Part shown: piece by piece, positions 1-9,200 of the stretch
How positions within the stretch are numbered: the first letter of the stretch is position 1
Layout: every line of letters starts with the position of its first letter
Assembly: GCA_036939355.1 (NCBI GenBank)
Contig: JALLAP010000438.1
Location: forward strand, 1-13,158
DNA from: Thalassiosira profunda
Lineage: Eukaryota > Bacillariophyta > Thalassiosirophyceae > Thalassiosirales > Thalassiosiraceae
Reading direction: 5' to 3'
DNA length: 13,158 nt
Made by a program: the position numbers and the translations under genes
The notes under the pieces: model-generated
What the model saw: only the letters and a program-made list of their open reading frames with translations
What the model was told of the DNA's origin: nothing
Databases searched by the model: none

Positions 1-2
1 AC

Positions 3-1895
3 GTGTGGCTGGACGGGGCCCTCGCGTGGCTCCGGGACCGCCCCGTCGCGGGGGGCCTGGCGTTCGTGGGCGTCTTCCTCGGGGCGAGCCTCTGCTTCTT
101 CCCCGTGTCGCTCCTGATGCTCGGGGCGGGATACGTTTACATCGACCTCTACGGCCTCGGCCTGGGGATCGTGGTGGCGTTCTTCGTGTGCTACTTTGGG
201 TGCCTCCTCGGGGCAGCTGTCTGCTTCGCGCGGAGCCGGTACCTCATGCGCCAGCTCATCGTGCGGTTTTCCGTCAGGTACCCCATCGTGAGGGCGGTGG
301 ATCGGGCGTTCGAGACGATGGGATTGCGGCTCTTCTTCCTCCTGCGTCTCTCATCCATGCCGTTCAACGCGCTGAATTACATTGGCGGCATCACCAGCAT
401 AAGCTTTCGCCACTACTGGTGGTCTACCTGTGGGGGCATCATCCCAAGCATGCTGTGGACCATTTTCGTTGGGGCCACATTCGGCAGCATCAATAAGAAA
501 GGCGTCGACGGCTACGACGAACACGACACCAACGCCGTGCGCAAAGGGGTTGTCCTTGGACTTGGAATTGGGTTGGGAGTGTTGGGCTTGATCGGCACGG
601 GCATTTACGCGAGGAAAGAGTTGACGAAGATCATTCTGGCAGAGCAAAGAGAAAGAGCTTTGGAAGAACAGGCTGGTATGGAAACGTCGGAACGATTAAT
701 TGGCGGAGAATCTGCCGATGACGACACCTTGTCTGGTGGAGAGGTTCATCTGGAGAACCCCCAGCTTGGCGAAAGTAGCTGGGACATCGAAAGTGGCCCC
801 AGAAATGTCTCTCCGCACCCGCCCGGTGGCCGCGAAACACCAGACATTTTGGGCATGTCATCGTCAACGCTTCGGTCACAGTCTAGGTCGCCATACGGAA
901 GAGTCAAACCGCAATGGACTCCGGAGACAGTGGCTGCGGAGCTACCAGTCCTACCAAAAATGATTCGACGATGCATGTTTCCCATTCTCTCGTTGGACAG
1001 CGATGCAAATGGCCCAGCAGAAACCCCGGTCGATGATTCTGTGCGATCGAATCCGTCGGTGTCAGCGTCGACGCCAAAGCGATCTGGCTCCAGGCGCAAG
1101 AGCAGCCAATGGTCAAACTCAATGCCTCCCTCTGCAAGCTTCTCATTTGACTCAACAGAGAATGCCGAAGGCTACAGCTCTGTCGAGAACACTTCTCCAA
1201 CGTCTCCAACAAGGAGGCACACCCTTCACGGCACTAACGACAACATCAAAGTTGCTCTGGCGGAATCGATGCAAGTTGCAGACGATGTCAGTCGGCGACG
1301 TGCTGATTCGGCTGCACTCGACGATTCTCTGAAAATTATCGACGAAACGCAAGTCTTGTCAGACGACGCCGCCTCCAAGGAGGACAAATTGAGCCATCGA
1401 GCACTGACTCCGACTCCAGGTGCCGTTAACAAAATTACAGACAACCGACGGCGATGCAACACCGATCCCACGGACAGAGGGGATCATGAAGCTGCATTTG
1501 CGGCCCCAAATGCAGCTAGCGAGACCGAAGGCAAGGGCAGTACGCCCACTCCGCAACGAAAGAAACGGCAGCTGCTGCCGTTGTGGAGCCCTACAAACAA
1601 TGGGCTGCGGAAACGACATTCCCTCGGATCGTTTGGTGCGTTGCAAAACGAGGAAGAGCAACAGTTGCCGAGGTTCGGGCGAGGCGGCTCTACGGGGAGT
1701 GGCAGAGTCGCCCCGCCGTCCCATCCAACTCTTGGGGATGCCGCCATAGAGCAGCAAGGGCGCCGGAGAGCTAGCACTCTGCCCTACGAACTTTCGCCCT
1801 CTGGCAATCACATGGAGTTGGATCTTGGAGATGTGGGTCTCGACAGCAGTGACGAAGAAGCACCGGACCGGGAATGGTTTTGGATCTGGGCGTAG
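3..1895 (+). CDS. VTT-domain (TVP38/TMEM64, SNARE-associated Golgi type) membrane protein, 5' partial, with long Ser/Arg-rich tail
   Basis: The frame is open from the window edge to TAG at 1893-1895. Position 3 is GTG, not a eukaryotic start, so the N-terminus lies upstream. Visible residues 1-165 match the VTT fold: hydrophobic segments near 17-46, 49-75, 108-125 and 139-160. Family-like signatures are FFPVSLLMLGAG, RYLMRQ, LLRLSSMPFNALNYIGG and a late glycine-rich segment before FVGATFG. A further hydrophobic stretch (about 183-203) is followed by RKEL. VTT proteins (Tvp38, TMEM64, TMEM41B, VMP1, bacterial DedA) are multipass endomembrane proteins, several linked to lipid scrambling. The remaining 420 or so residues are hydrophilic, rich in Ser, Arg, Pro and acidic residues, with no fold I recognise and several RRxS/T sites. 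The family is fairly certain from motifs; the exact subfamily and any Golgi location are inference. The gene converges on the silaffin-like gene at 2117. Confidence 0.82.
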   Translation: MWLDGALAWLRDRPVAGGLAFVGVFLGASLCFFPVSLLMLGAGYVYIDLYGLGLGIVVAFFVCYFGCLLGAAVCFARSRYLMRQLIVRFSVRYPIVRAVDRAFETMGLRLFFLLRLSSMPFNALNYIGGITSISFRHYWWSTCGGIIPSMLWTIFVGATFGSINKKGVDGYDEHDTNAVRKGVVLGLGIGLGVLGLIGTGIYARKELTKIILAEQRERALEEQAGMETSERLIGGESADDDTLSGGEVHLENPQLGESSWDIESGPRNVSPHPPGGRETPDILGMSSSTLRSQSRSPYGRVKPQWTPETVAAELPVLPKMIRRCMFPILSLDSDANGPAETPVDDSVRSNPSVSASTPKRSGSRRKSSQWSNSMPPSASFSFDSTENAEGYSSVENTSPTSPTRRHTLHGTNDNIKVALAESMQVADDVSRRRADSAALDDSLKIIDETQVLSDDAASKEDKLSHRALTPTPGAVNKITDNRRRCNTDPTDRGDHEAAFAAPNAASETEGKGSTPTPQRKKRQLLPLWSPTNNGLRKRHSLGSFGALQNEEEQQLPRFGRGGSTGSGRVAPPSHPTLGDAAIEQQGRRRASTLPYELSPSGNHMELDLGDVGLDSSDEEAPDREWFWIWA

Positions 1896-2010
1896 CGAGT
1901 GTCGTGCGCTCCGCCGAGAGATGGAGCTAGGATATTGCGTTGATGCTTATTTGGCATACCTAGGATAATGTACAAAAAGGCTGGTTGGACAAGAAGAAAT
2001 CCTAATCTTT

Positions 2011-2066
2011 ACAACAAGAATGCCATCACGACGGCGCTTTTACAACATGAATGCCATCACCACCGC
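2011..2066. repeat. imperfect 25-bp direct repeat
   Basis: Two copies of a unit beginning ACAACA and containing GAATGCCATCAC lie at 2011-2035 and 2042-2066, with three mismatches. They sit in the shared 3' UTR space of two convergent genes. Function is unknown; replication slippage is the simplest origin. Confidence 0.7.
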
Positions 2067-2088
2067 TAGACTGGGATGGAGAGAATGT

Positions 2089-2103
2089 CCCTAACCCTAA
2101 CCC
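2089..2103. repeat. short telomere-like CCCTAA tract
   Basis: The plus strand reads CCCTAACCCTAACCC, two and a half units of the TTAGGG-type telomere repeat read on the minus strand. It lies 14 nt past the stop codon of the minus-strand gene. It is too short to be called an interstitial telomere with confidence and could be chance. Confidence 0.5.
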
Positions 2104-2116
2104 ACTCTCGTTAGAC

Positions 2117-3793
2117 TCAATCCAGCATGCGGTACCCGAAGGTGGGGTTGAATCCTTGCTCGACGCAGTAGTCCCTGAACTTGTCAATGTCTTCTCCATC
2201 AAAGAGAGACATAATGGGGGTACGAGCAGACTCGAAACACTTCATTGCCCCAGCTGGGTCCATGTCGGATGGATTCAAAGTAACGTGGGCGCAGTGAAAA
2301 TCATTGGTCTTCGCGAAGACGGCATGGAGGGCACGGCATCCTTGGCTATCTCCGTCGATGTAGCTATTCTCGGTTTGAGGGAGCGCGGCCAACTCACTCT
2401 CACAATCTGGATCGGCGACCTCGCCACAGGAATCTTCCAAGACATCATTGCAAACAAAGCTGAGGAACGCAGGAGTGTCGAGGAGGTCGACGACGAACTC
2501 CACGTACTTTGGGGTATAGTACACGTTGACCTTCTTGATGTATCCAAGTACACTGGTCGCATCGATTCCTGGTAGAGGGACAGGCTTAGGATCGTAGTAA
2601 AGGTTTGTCAGGACCGCCACGTCAAACTGGGCACTCTTGGCGATGGAAGGATTCATCTCGTACCGCGCCGTGCGCAAAGAGGAGAACACGCACAGCCCAT
2701 CTTCGTCGACTCCCTTGAAGCTGTCCGAGACGTCGATAACTTCGAAGCTCTCGATGTAGTCGGAGTCATCCGCCACGAACTTGACGTACTCCTCGATCTC
2801 AGACGGGCCATAGTACGAGCCCGTCTGAGCGAGGGTATATTCGCTGTCAGCGCGGAAGTAGAAGGGGTATGCTCCAAAGTTGAAGGTGTTGAACTGCAGA
2901 CCGCCGAACCCACAGCAACAAGGTGCAATCTGCGCAAGAGGGCCACAAGCCGCCAGCAGCTGTGCCTCGAAGGGCGCTCCGGCAAACGGGCAGGTGTCGG
3001 TGGGGCTCGTCGTCGGCGAGCCGGTCGGCGAGTCGGTCGGGGCGTCGGTGAGGCAGGGAATGGTCGACTTTGACCTACAATGGGAAGAGAATTAGAATGC
3101 GGAATGAGTTGCAAGTATGGTGGTGCACTCTAAGTCAAAGCAAGGAGGTCGTCAACCAACTCACGCCTTCGTGCCCGCGCCCTTGGTGCTCTTGGCCGCC
3201 CCTTCGCCATCGCTCAGGCTGAAGCTCAGGCCGTCGGCCTTCCCGCTCTTCGACGAGCCGTCGAGGCCGTAGGAGAAGCTGTAGCTGCCGTCGGACTTGG
3301 CGCTCTTGCCCTTGCTCGCCTTGGCCGACGGCACCTCGGGGTTGACGCAGGGCGTGGGCGCCTGGGTCTTGGCGCTCTTGCTCTTGCCCGACTTGGACGA
3401 CAGGCTCATGCTGAAGCTGAGGTCGGACTTTCCGCTCTTCTCGCTCTTGGCCGCCGTTTCGTCGTCGGCCTTGGCGGCCTTGCTGGTCGTGGGCGCCGGG
3501 GTGGAGGGGGGCTCGACCGGTCCGCCGTCGGCCTTGCCGGCCTTCGCCGCCATGAAGAATTCCGTCGCCGCTCCCATGCTCATGGAAAGAGAGGCGGTGT
3601 CGTCCTCGGCGGCCAGATCGATGACCACGACGTCCTCCTCGAGCTGCCTGGAGGCCGCGACGGCGTCGGCATCCCCATCGACGACCGCGAGGGCGCGGAG
3701 GGCCCCGTGGCGGCGGGTGAACTGGGCGGCCGCGGGGACCCCGGAAAGGGCGGCGAGGGCCGCGGCGAAGAGGGCCGCGGGCTGGAGGCGCAT
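2117..3793 (-). CDS. secreted silaffin-like Lys/Ser-rich protein with Cys-containing C-terminal domain (two exons)
   Basis: Joined from exon 3793-3165 and exon 3074-2117: 528 residues from ATG at 3793-3791 to TGA at 2119-2117. Residues 1-24 form a clear signal peptide (MRLQPAALFAAALAALSG, then VPAAAQ). An acidic segment follows with two R-x-L motifs (RAL at 33, RQL at 49). Residues about 80-209 are rich in Lys and Ser, with ten KXXK tetrapeptides (KAGK, KAAK, KSEK, KSGK, KSAK, KASK, KSTK types) and Ser/Phe stretches such as SFSMSLS. This is the composition used to define silaffin-like diatom proteins, whose lysines and serines are modified and which bind silica. Just after the splice junction comes a PTDSPTGSPTTSPTD linker. 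A C-terminal domain of about 300 residues begins CPFAGAPFEAQ and contains PCCCGFGG; I do not recognise its family. It has about 13 cysteines, consistent with a secreted protein. A role in silica or cell wall is inference. An alternative is a generic secreted protein with a Lys/Ser spacer. Confidence 0.82.
3075..3164 (-). other. intron of the silaffin-like gene (90 nt, phase 2)
   Basis: On the minus strand the donor is GTGAGT (3164-3159) and the acceptor TTGTAG ends at 3075. A CTAAT branch-like sequence and a pyrimidine-rich run (TTCTCTTCCC) precede the acceptor. Splicing joins GC|G into an alanine codon and keeps one open frame of 528 codons. The intron lies exactly between the Lys/Ser-rich segment and the Pro-Thr-Ser linker, so exon and domain borders coincide. 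Confidence 0.88.
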
Positions 3794-4190
3794 CCTTGGC
3801 CGGCGTCGATCGATGTGGATGAGAGCGGCAAGACGGTTCGATCAATGGGTTGCAAAAAGTGTGATCGACTGCCCCGACGAGTTGTTGACGCACCCGACAG
3901 AGTTGATGTGCCTCCTTTGGCTTTTCTTCCCGGCAGCAAGTCTATTTAAATCTTTTAGGACAAAACAACTCGCCGATTAATACCGGTCTGACAAAAACCA
4001 CTGCGTTACCAAGGCAGCTGGCCGAAGGTGAAGTCACTGCTGATGTGAGAACTGCTGGCATGATGCATGATGCAATACCAGTCGTTTGGTTTACTGGGTA
4101 AACATATTTGCGTTCAGCCATAACATTCGACAGATGGCAACCTCAATCTCGCCATCCTCTGCGCCACGCAAAAGGGCGGGTCTCTCTCTC
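3794..4190 (-). promoter_or_regulatory. promoter region of the silaffin-like gene and 3' flank of the TPR gene
   Basis: These 397 bases lie between the start of one minus-strand gene and the stop of the next. A TATA-like ATTTAAATAG sits at 3953-3944 on the minus strand, about 150 nt upstream of the ATG. That would imply a rather long 5' UTR if used. A short direct repeat of GCATGAT (two full copies and a partial) lies at 4058-4074. No credible coding frame or RNA gene is visible here. Confidence 0.4.
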
Positions 4191-5993
4191 TTACGAGCGC
4201 AGCCTTTCGAGGAAGGACGAGGCATAAGACGTGTTCCCCCGCGTCCTTGCTTCCTCTGGGAGCGAACTCAGCCTCCTCCTCACCCTTGCAACTATCACGG
4301 CAATCGCATCCTCTGACAACGATTTGGATGCGCCATCGTCGTCGCCATCTTCGTCGCCGTCTACTCCACTGTATGCATTTGCAGCTTCCGACCAATCCAA
4401 GGAATCGTCATCGCTGTCCCTCGAGCCATCTGAGGAGGGCCGATCCGCCCCTTTTGCAGATTCCTCTGCCCCTAACATGTCCAATACGGTGCGATAGTGT
4501 TTGCATGCCTTCTCAAGGTACGCCATGCTTTTCTTGCTCTTGCCGCTGCCCTGCAGTGCCGCATCCCAACCTAGCATCGAATCCTTTCCAATAACCTCGG
4601 TGTCTTCCGGCACGGCATATGCAACTAAATCGTCCTCCGCGTCTGCCTCTTCGCTCAAAAGGTAATTCACGTGGCCCAGCATTTCATGCACTGCTGCCAC
4701 GTCGGGATGAGTGGGGCCTCTGCGCATAACGCGGTATCGCAACGCTATCGCGAATCTCTCCTGCGCGACCGTCAGCCGTCCGCGCTTGGCATAGACCAGC
4801 CCCCGCTCGAACCTCTCTTTGGCCTGTCGTCGGATGTACGCTGGATCTTTGTTGGAGGTGACGCTGAAGTTGGACTCTTCCATCCAGCTGACATTGTTGG
4901 GAATGCCGCTTTGGTCCCTCCTGTCCGGGTCTCGGTTGCTCCGACTGCTGGCTTTGGAGGCCTTGCTCTGGCGGCTGCTCCTGATCCGGCTCGCCTGGCT
5001 CCGTCGGCTGCGACGGCTCGCCTTGGAATGGGATGCATTCGACGAGGAGCCGCTCGTTTTCGTTTGGAAGTCTTCGTGGGCGGCCGCTTCCTTCTCCTTC
5101 CGTTCCGATTCCATGGCGATCAGCGACGCCCACGATAAGCCGCGCGTGTCCGGCCGGCCTTCCTTGCCCGGGCTTGGATGCTCAATGTCTTCCAGCTTTG
5201 CCCTTGCATCATCCCTTGGGTTTCCATCGACAGTCGTATCGGCAGTATCCTCGGTCCTATTGCTATCGTTGGGGTCGTCTGCGACCTTGCCCCATGCATC
5301 GACTGTGGGATGGACTTCCGTGGCATCCTTCTTGTTTCTCGATGCATCAGTGCCCGCTTTAGGTGTCACGTTTCTCTGCAGCGGCGCGGAGCGCTGTCGA
5401 CCGCGGGGACGTCGGCGGAGGCCACCGCCGGCAATTTCCCTGTTCGATGTCTCATTTGCATTTGACGAGGCAGGCAGATTTGCAACTGACGCGTCCAATT
5501 CCCCCTTCGCCCCATCTTTGCCATCGTCTCTGACCGCCGTGGACACGACCGGTGCGGGATCCGTGGGCTTGTTCTGGGGCCCCCGCTTCCGCCTTGTAGC
5601 ATCTTGGGTCAGCTCCCGCGTCTCCTCGGCCGACACGGCGACGACTGCGCCGGTCTCGTCGGGCACGGAGCGTCGTTTCTGGTCGCCATTCTCAGGGGCT
5701 GCACTGACACCTGCACTCTTTGAAGTGGCCTTTGCAGCAGACTCGTCATCGCCGCCGCTGTTTCCATCATCTCTCGCCCCCTCGTCGACCGCCGGAAAAA
5801 CCTCCACCTTAGGCTCTTCAGTTTGCAAATCGTTGACGTCTCCCCGCTGCACTCTCAAAGCGGCGTCGGTGATCCCCCCGGCAGCGAGCACGTTCGGATC
5901 CGTCCAGGTGGTGGTGTTGCGCCACTCCTCCGCCGAACCATAGCGCCGGCGCACTGGACTCACGCCACGCCAGCGGGGGCGGAGGCGCACCAT
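4191..5993 (-). CDS. large disordered protein with kinesin-light-chain-like TPR repeats
   Basis: ATG at 5993-5991, TAA at 4193-4191: 600 residues, no intron needed. The open frame reaches 6095, but only GTG occurs there, with TGA at 6104-6102, so 5993 is the first usable ATG. A missed 5' exon is possible. Residues 1-315 are polar, with Asp, Lys, Arg, Ser and Ala and no fold I recognise. Residues about 316-353 form an SR/SK-rich patch (SKASRRSRRSQASR type). Residues about 385-450 hold helical repeats. The segment GLVYAKRGRLTVAQERFAIA has the TPR hallmark spacing (G8, Y11, A20, F24, A27), followed by THPDVAAVHEMLGHVNYLLSE, which closely resembles kinesin-light-chain TPRs with their HPDVA turn. 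A third helix pair (about 489-508, AYLEKACKHYRTVLDML) may complete the solenoid. The tail is acidic (DGDEDGDDDG) and ends in a basic helix. TPRs bind protein partners; the partner and location are unknown. It is divergently paired with the AAA ATPase gene. Confidence 0.75.
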   Translation of the reverse strand: MVRLRPRWRGVSPVRRRYGSAEEWRNTTTWTDPNVLAAGGITDAALRVQRGDVNDLQTEEPKVEVFPAVDEGARDDGNSGGDDESAAKATSKSAGVSAAPENGDQKRRSVPDETGAVVAVSAEETRELTQDATRRKRGPQNKPTDPAPVVSTAVRDDGKDGAKGELDASVANLPASSNANETSNREIAGGGLRRRPRGRQRSAPLQRNVTPKAGTDASRNKKDATEVHPTVDAWGKVADDPNDSNRTEDTADTTVDGNPRDDARAKLEDIEHPSPGKEGRPDTRGLSWASLIAMESERKEKEAAAHEDFQTKTSGSSSNASHSKASRRSRRSQASRIRSSRQSKASKASSRSNRDPDRRDQSGIPNNVSWMEESNFSVTSNKDPAYIRRQAKERFERGLVYAKRGRLTVAQERFAIALRYRVMRRGPTHPDVAAVHEMLGHVNYLLSEEADAEDDLVAYAVPEDTEVIGKDSMLGWDAALQGSGKSKKSMAYLEKACKHYRTVLDMLGAEESAKGADRPSSDGSRDSDDDSLDWSEAANAYSGVDGDEDGDDDGASKSLSEDAIAVIVARVRRRLSSLPEEARTRGNTSYASSFLERLRS

Positions 5994-6209
5994 CCTGCGG
6001 TCCGGTTCTCTGCGACAGGCGCTCTGTCCCCCAGCATATGGTAGGGGCCGCCGCCTTGACGGTGTGGCCGGGCCGCGGGCCGGGGGCCGGTTCACACGAA
6101 TTCACGAATCGGCGGTAGGTAATGCCAAAACTACGTACGTAGATAACTCCCGCGGAAATCGGGGCGCCTCATTCCACCTGTCGCCCCAGCCATACGCCAA
6201 GAATTCGCC
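5994..6209. promoter_or_regulatory. divergent (bidirectional) promoter region with 12-bp palindrome
   Basis: Only 216 bases separate the two start codons of divergently transcribed genes, so both promoters and both 5' UTRs must fit here. A perfect palindrome CTACGTACGTAG lies at 6131-6142, and two GAATTCAC/GAATC-like elements lie near 6098-6112. No clear TATA box is seen. The start codon context on the plus side (GCCATGG at 6207-6213) is a strong Kozak-type match. Confidence 0.55.
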
Positions 6210-9200
6210 ATGGCAGCGACCATGCTGCGCCGTTCGGCCCTGATATTTGCAATCCTGGCGGCGGCCGTCCGCCCGGGATCGTCCGCGGCGCGGCTCCGCC
6301 CGTCGGCGGCGGCGTCTCGCAGAAAGCGCACCGCCTCGTCGTTGCACGGGTTCACGTCTCACGTGAGCAATGGGAACGGCCGCCTCCTCCCGCAACTGGA
6401 GTCCTCCATCTTGATGTACCGCGGCGGATCCGGGAGCGACGTCGAAGACGAGGTCCACTTCGCCGACGGCGAGGAAATTACAGCCGATACCAAAAATAAC
6501 TCACAAGATGGGGAACTCGCCGACACCAACGAGGCGGTCCAAGAAGAAGAGTCCCACATCCAAGTGACCTCCACCATTTCCAACGCGCCCCAATCGCAGG
6601 AGGCCGAGGCGACGGTGGAAACAACCACGCAAAAAGTGCCCCGCAAAAAGTCCAACGCCGTGGGCGATCCCGACGGCAACTCCTCCGACGACGATTCCGA
6701 CTTGGACGAGGACGACGACCTCGAGGAACTGGACGAATTGGAGAAGGAGCTGCTGCGGCTGGAGATGGAGAGGCTGCGGCAGCGGCAGCTGCAGCAGGGG
6801 GAGGAGGGGGGCGAATTGGACGACGATTTGGCGGAATTCGAGACGCTGGTAGAATTGGCCAATCGGAGGGAGGATTCCAAACGGCGGATCGAGGAGATGG
6901 AGCGGGAGATTGCACGGCAAAAGGAGGGAATGGATGCCGACGACGAAGATGAACTGGGAGAAGAGATGGCGACCGACGACGAGGTTGGCGAAGACACGGA
7001 TTCGGCCACGGCGTACCACATGGCGGGCTCCGATGTCGCCCGGGAGGACGCCGTGCTCAAGCGCGAGCGAAAGTACCGGAGGGGCTCCCTCTTCAAGCAC
7101 CAGAAGCGACGATCCTCCACGAGTGGCGGCGATGTCACGAAGGACGCGGCGCAGCCCAAAGCGCCGGCCGTCGAAACGACCATTTCGCCGGACCAACTGG
7201 ACGAGATGCTGGCGTCCGCGTTCCGATCGATGGTGTTCCTCCCCCCGCCCTCTCCGCGGCTGCCGTCGCCCGAGGGGAGCCTGTCGCTTAGAAACGTGGA
7301 CGCGAGCTCCAGGAGGAGGCTGGATCGGCGGACGCTGTACCACGGCCTCCTGGCCGAGCTGGGGGGGAGCCACCACCACGCGAGCAAGGAGGGCGAGGCG
7401 GGGGATGGCACGGCGTCAGACAACCAGGGTGCCTCGGCCTCTTCGGCCACGAAGAAGGATTCCGTGGACTCGATGATCCGACGGCGGTACCTCGACGCCG
7501 GGACGAGCCGCGCGCTCCGCGGATCGCTGAGCCTGGCGTGCCAGCCGCGGTGGAGGGAGCGCCTCGCCGTCCAGCAAACGAAGGACGCGGGGGGCAAAAA
7601 GAACGGGGAGGATAATTCTCCGCCGGCGTGGTGGCACCGCGGCGGGGTCTGCCTGTTTCCCCCCGACGACGACGAGGGCGGCCATCCCCTGATGCACCCA
7701 ACGCACAGACAACAGGCGCCCCAACTGCCGCCCCAAATGAACACGAACCCTCCCCAGAGATTCTTCGGACCCCCCACGCAGGAGGAGGAGGCCGAACTGC
7801 CCCCGCCAGAGGAGGAGGCGCCGTGGCGGTGCACCCTGGGGATGCAGGAGACCGTGGCGATGGCATTGGCGCACGCGCAGTCGTGCGGCCTGGCGCTGGT
7901 CGACGACGAGGCGCTGGACGGGGTGCGGGCCAAGGTGGCCCGATCGCTGAAAGAGCTGGCCGAGGCGAGTGCCGCGAGCGAAGGCGGAGAGGGGGAGGAG
8001 GGCCAAACAACGGGAGAGCGGGCCCCGCCCGCGATCAATCCGGAGGAGTTGAAGAACGCCGCCCTCGTCGGCCACCTCGTCCGCCTCGCCGCCGACGGCA
8101 AGCTGGGCCGTCCGTCGGGGGAGGGGTGCGGGCGGATCTCCCACCGCATGGCGCGCGACCTCGATTTGGGATTGGACGACCCGAGCGACGAGTGGGCCGT
8201 CGAGAGCTTAAGGCGGATGCGGGAGGACGAGCGGGCGTGGTACGAACCCCTTGTGGACAATAGCGAGGGGGCAAGGCCGACCGACGAAAAGGAAGAGACG
8301 GCAGGGGAGGGCGACGGCAAAAGGGACGAGACAAATGATGCCCAGAACCCGCCGCTCTCGCTGGTCCTCTTCCTCCGATCGGACGCGTCCCCCTCGATCC
8401 TGCGGTCCAAGTCGGCCGTCGACGCCCTGGCGCGGGAGTGCGTCCGTAAGGACGGGACCCACCTCCTCGTCCTGGGGGGGCGGGGTGTCGACGCGGCCAC
8501 TCCCTCCCTCCCCAACAGCATCGCCGGCGCATCTGGCGGAAGGACTCTGAATCGACAGCGGTCCATCGCGCCGAACAATCATCCGAGAGGTCAAGGAGGG
8601 CCGTTTTCGTTTATGTCCAGCTTCCCCCCGGGCACGCCCCAGTTCCACGAGCAGCTGCGCCACACCCAACACCAGCAGCAACAGCAGGGGGGACCGCAAT
8701 TCGTGGGAGCTGACAACGCCAATGCCTCCGGAATGAATGATCCCGCGGGTTCGAGTCGCTTTAATATTTTCCTCGCTAGAACAGTCGACCCCGAGGGGAG
8801 GCCGCAGATCACTGGCACCGTGGCCCCTCCAGGGGCGGGGAACCTGTTTCCTGCCATGCTCTCTGCGATGGCCGAGGAGAATTTAAGGCGGATGGACGAG
8901 ACGATGAAAAACGAAGGCGTCGCGGGCGAAGACGAACGTAAAGAAGCCTTCCGGAGGCAAATGGAAGAGCTTGCCGAGCACGCGCGGCAGCACATGAAGA
9001 GCGGGGAAGGCGCCAGCAACGACTTTGCCGCCAATGATGACACCAACGCCGCCTTCTTCAACGCCACCATCACGAGTCCCTTCGGCGCCGAGATTTTTCA
9101 GCGCATGATGGAGCAGCAGCAGCAACAACAACAGAACAACGACGAGGCCCCGCCCATGGGAAGCTTCGCCCCGCCCCCCGAAGTCCAAAAGGCCATGCGC

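Larger units (their letters stand above)
1896..2116. other. convergent intergenic region with small repeats
   Basis: These 221 bases separate two stop codons facing each other and must hold both 3' UTRs. They contain an imperfect 25-bp direct repeat (2011-2035 and 2042-2066, 22 of 25 identical, 31-bp spacing). A 15-bp telomere-like tract lies at 2089-2103. I see no coding potential: the plus-strand ORF starting at 2051 runs antisense through the conserved frame of the next gene. Confidence 0.6.

Noticed and set aside
2051..2575. Plus-strand open frame of 174 codons
   Set aside because: It is antisense to the C-terminal domain of the secreted protein, whose frame is continuous with exon 1 by splicing.
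3135..3980. Several overlapping frames on both strands across the silaffin-like exon 1
   Set aside because: The chosen frame alone has a signal peptide, the KXXK clusters, and a splice donor joining it in frame to the next exon.
4819..5943. Plus-strand open frame of 374 codons opposite the TPR gene
   Set aside because: Low-complexity Ser/Ala/Leu product with no domain. The minus strand encodes recognisable TPR motifs over the same bases.
5994..6095. Extension of the TPR gene to position 6095
   Set aside because: The codon at 6095-6093 is GTG and no ATG lies between it and the stop just upstream, so the first plausible start is 5993.
6359..8578. Long minus-strand open frame of 739 codons opposite exon 1 of the AAA gene
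   Set aside because: It is Ser/Arg/Pro-rich and mirrors codon bias of the GC-rich sense gene. The sense strand has a Kozak-like start, coiled coil and splice donor, and joins in frame to the AAA domain.
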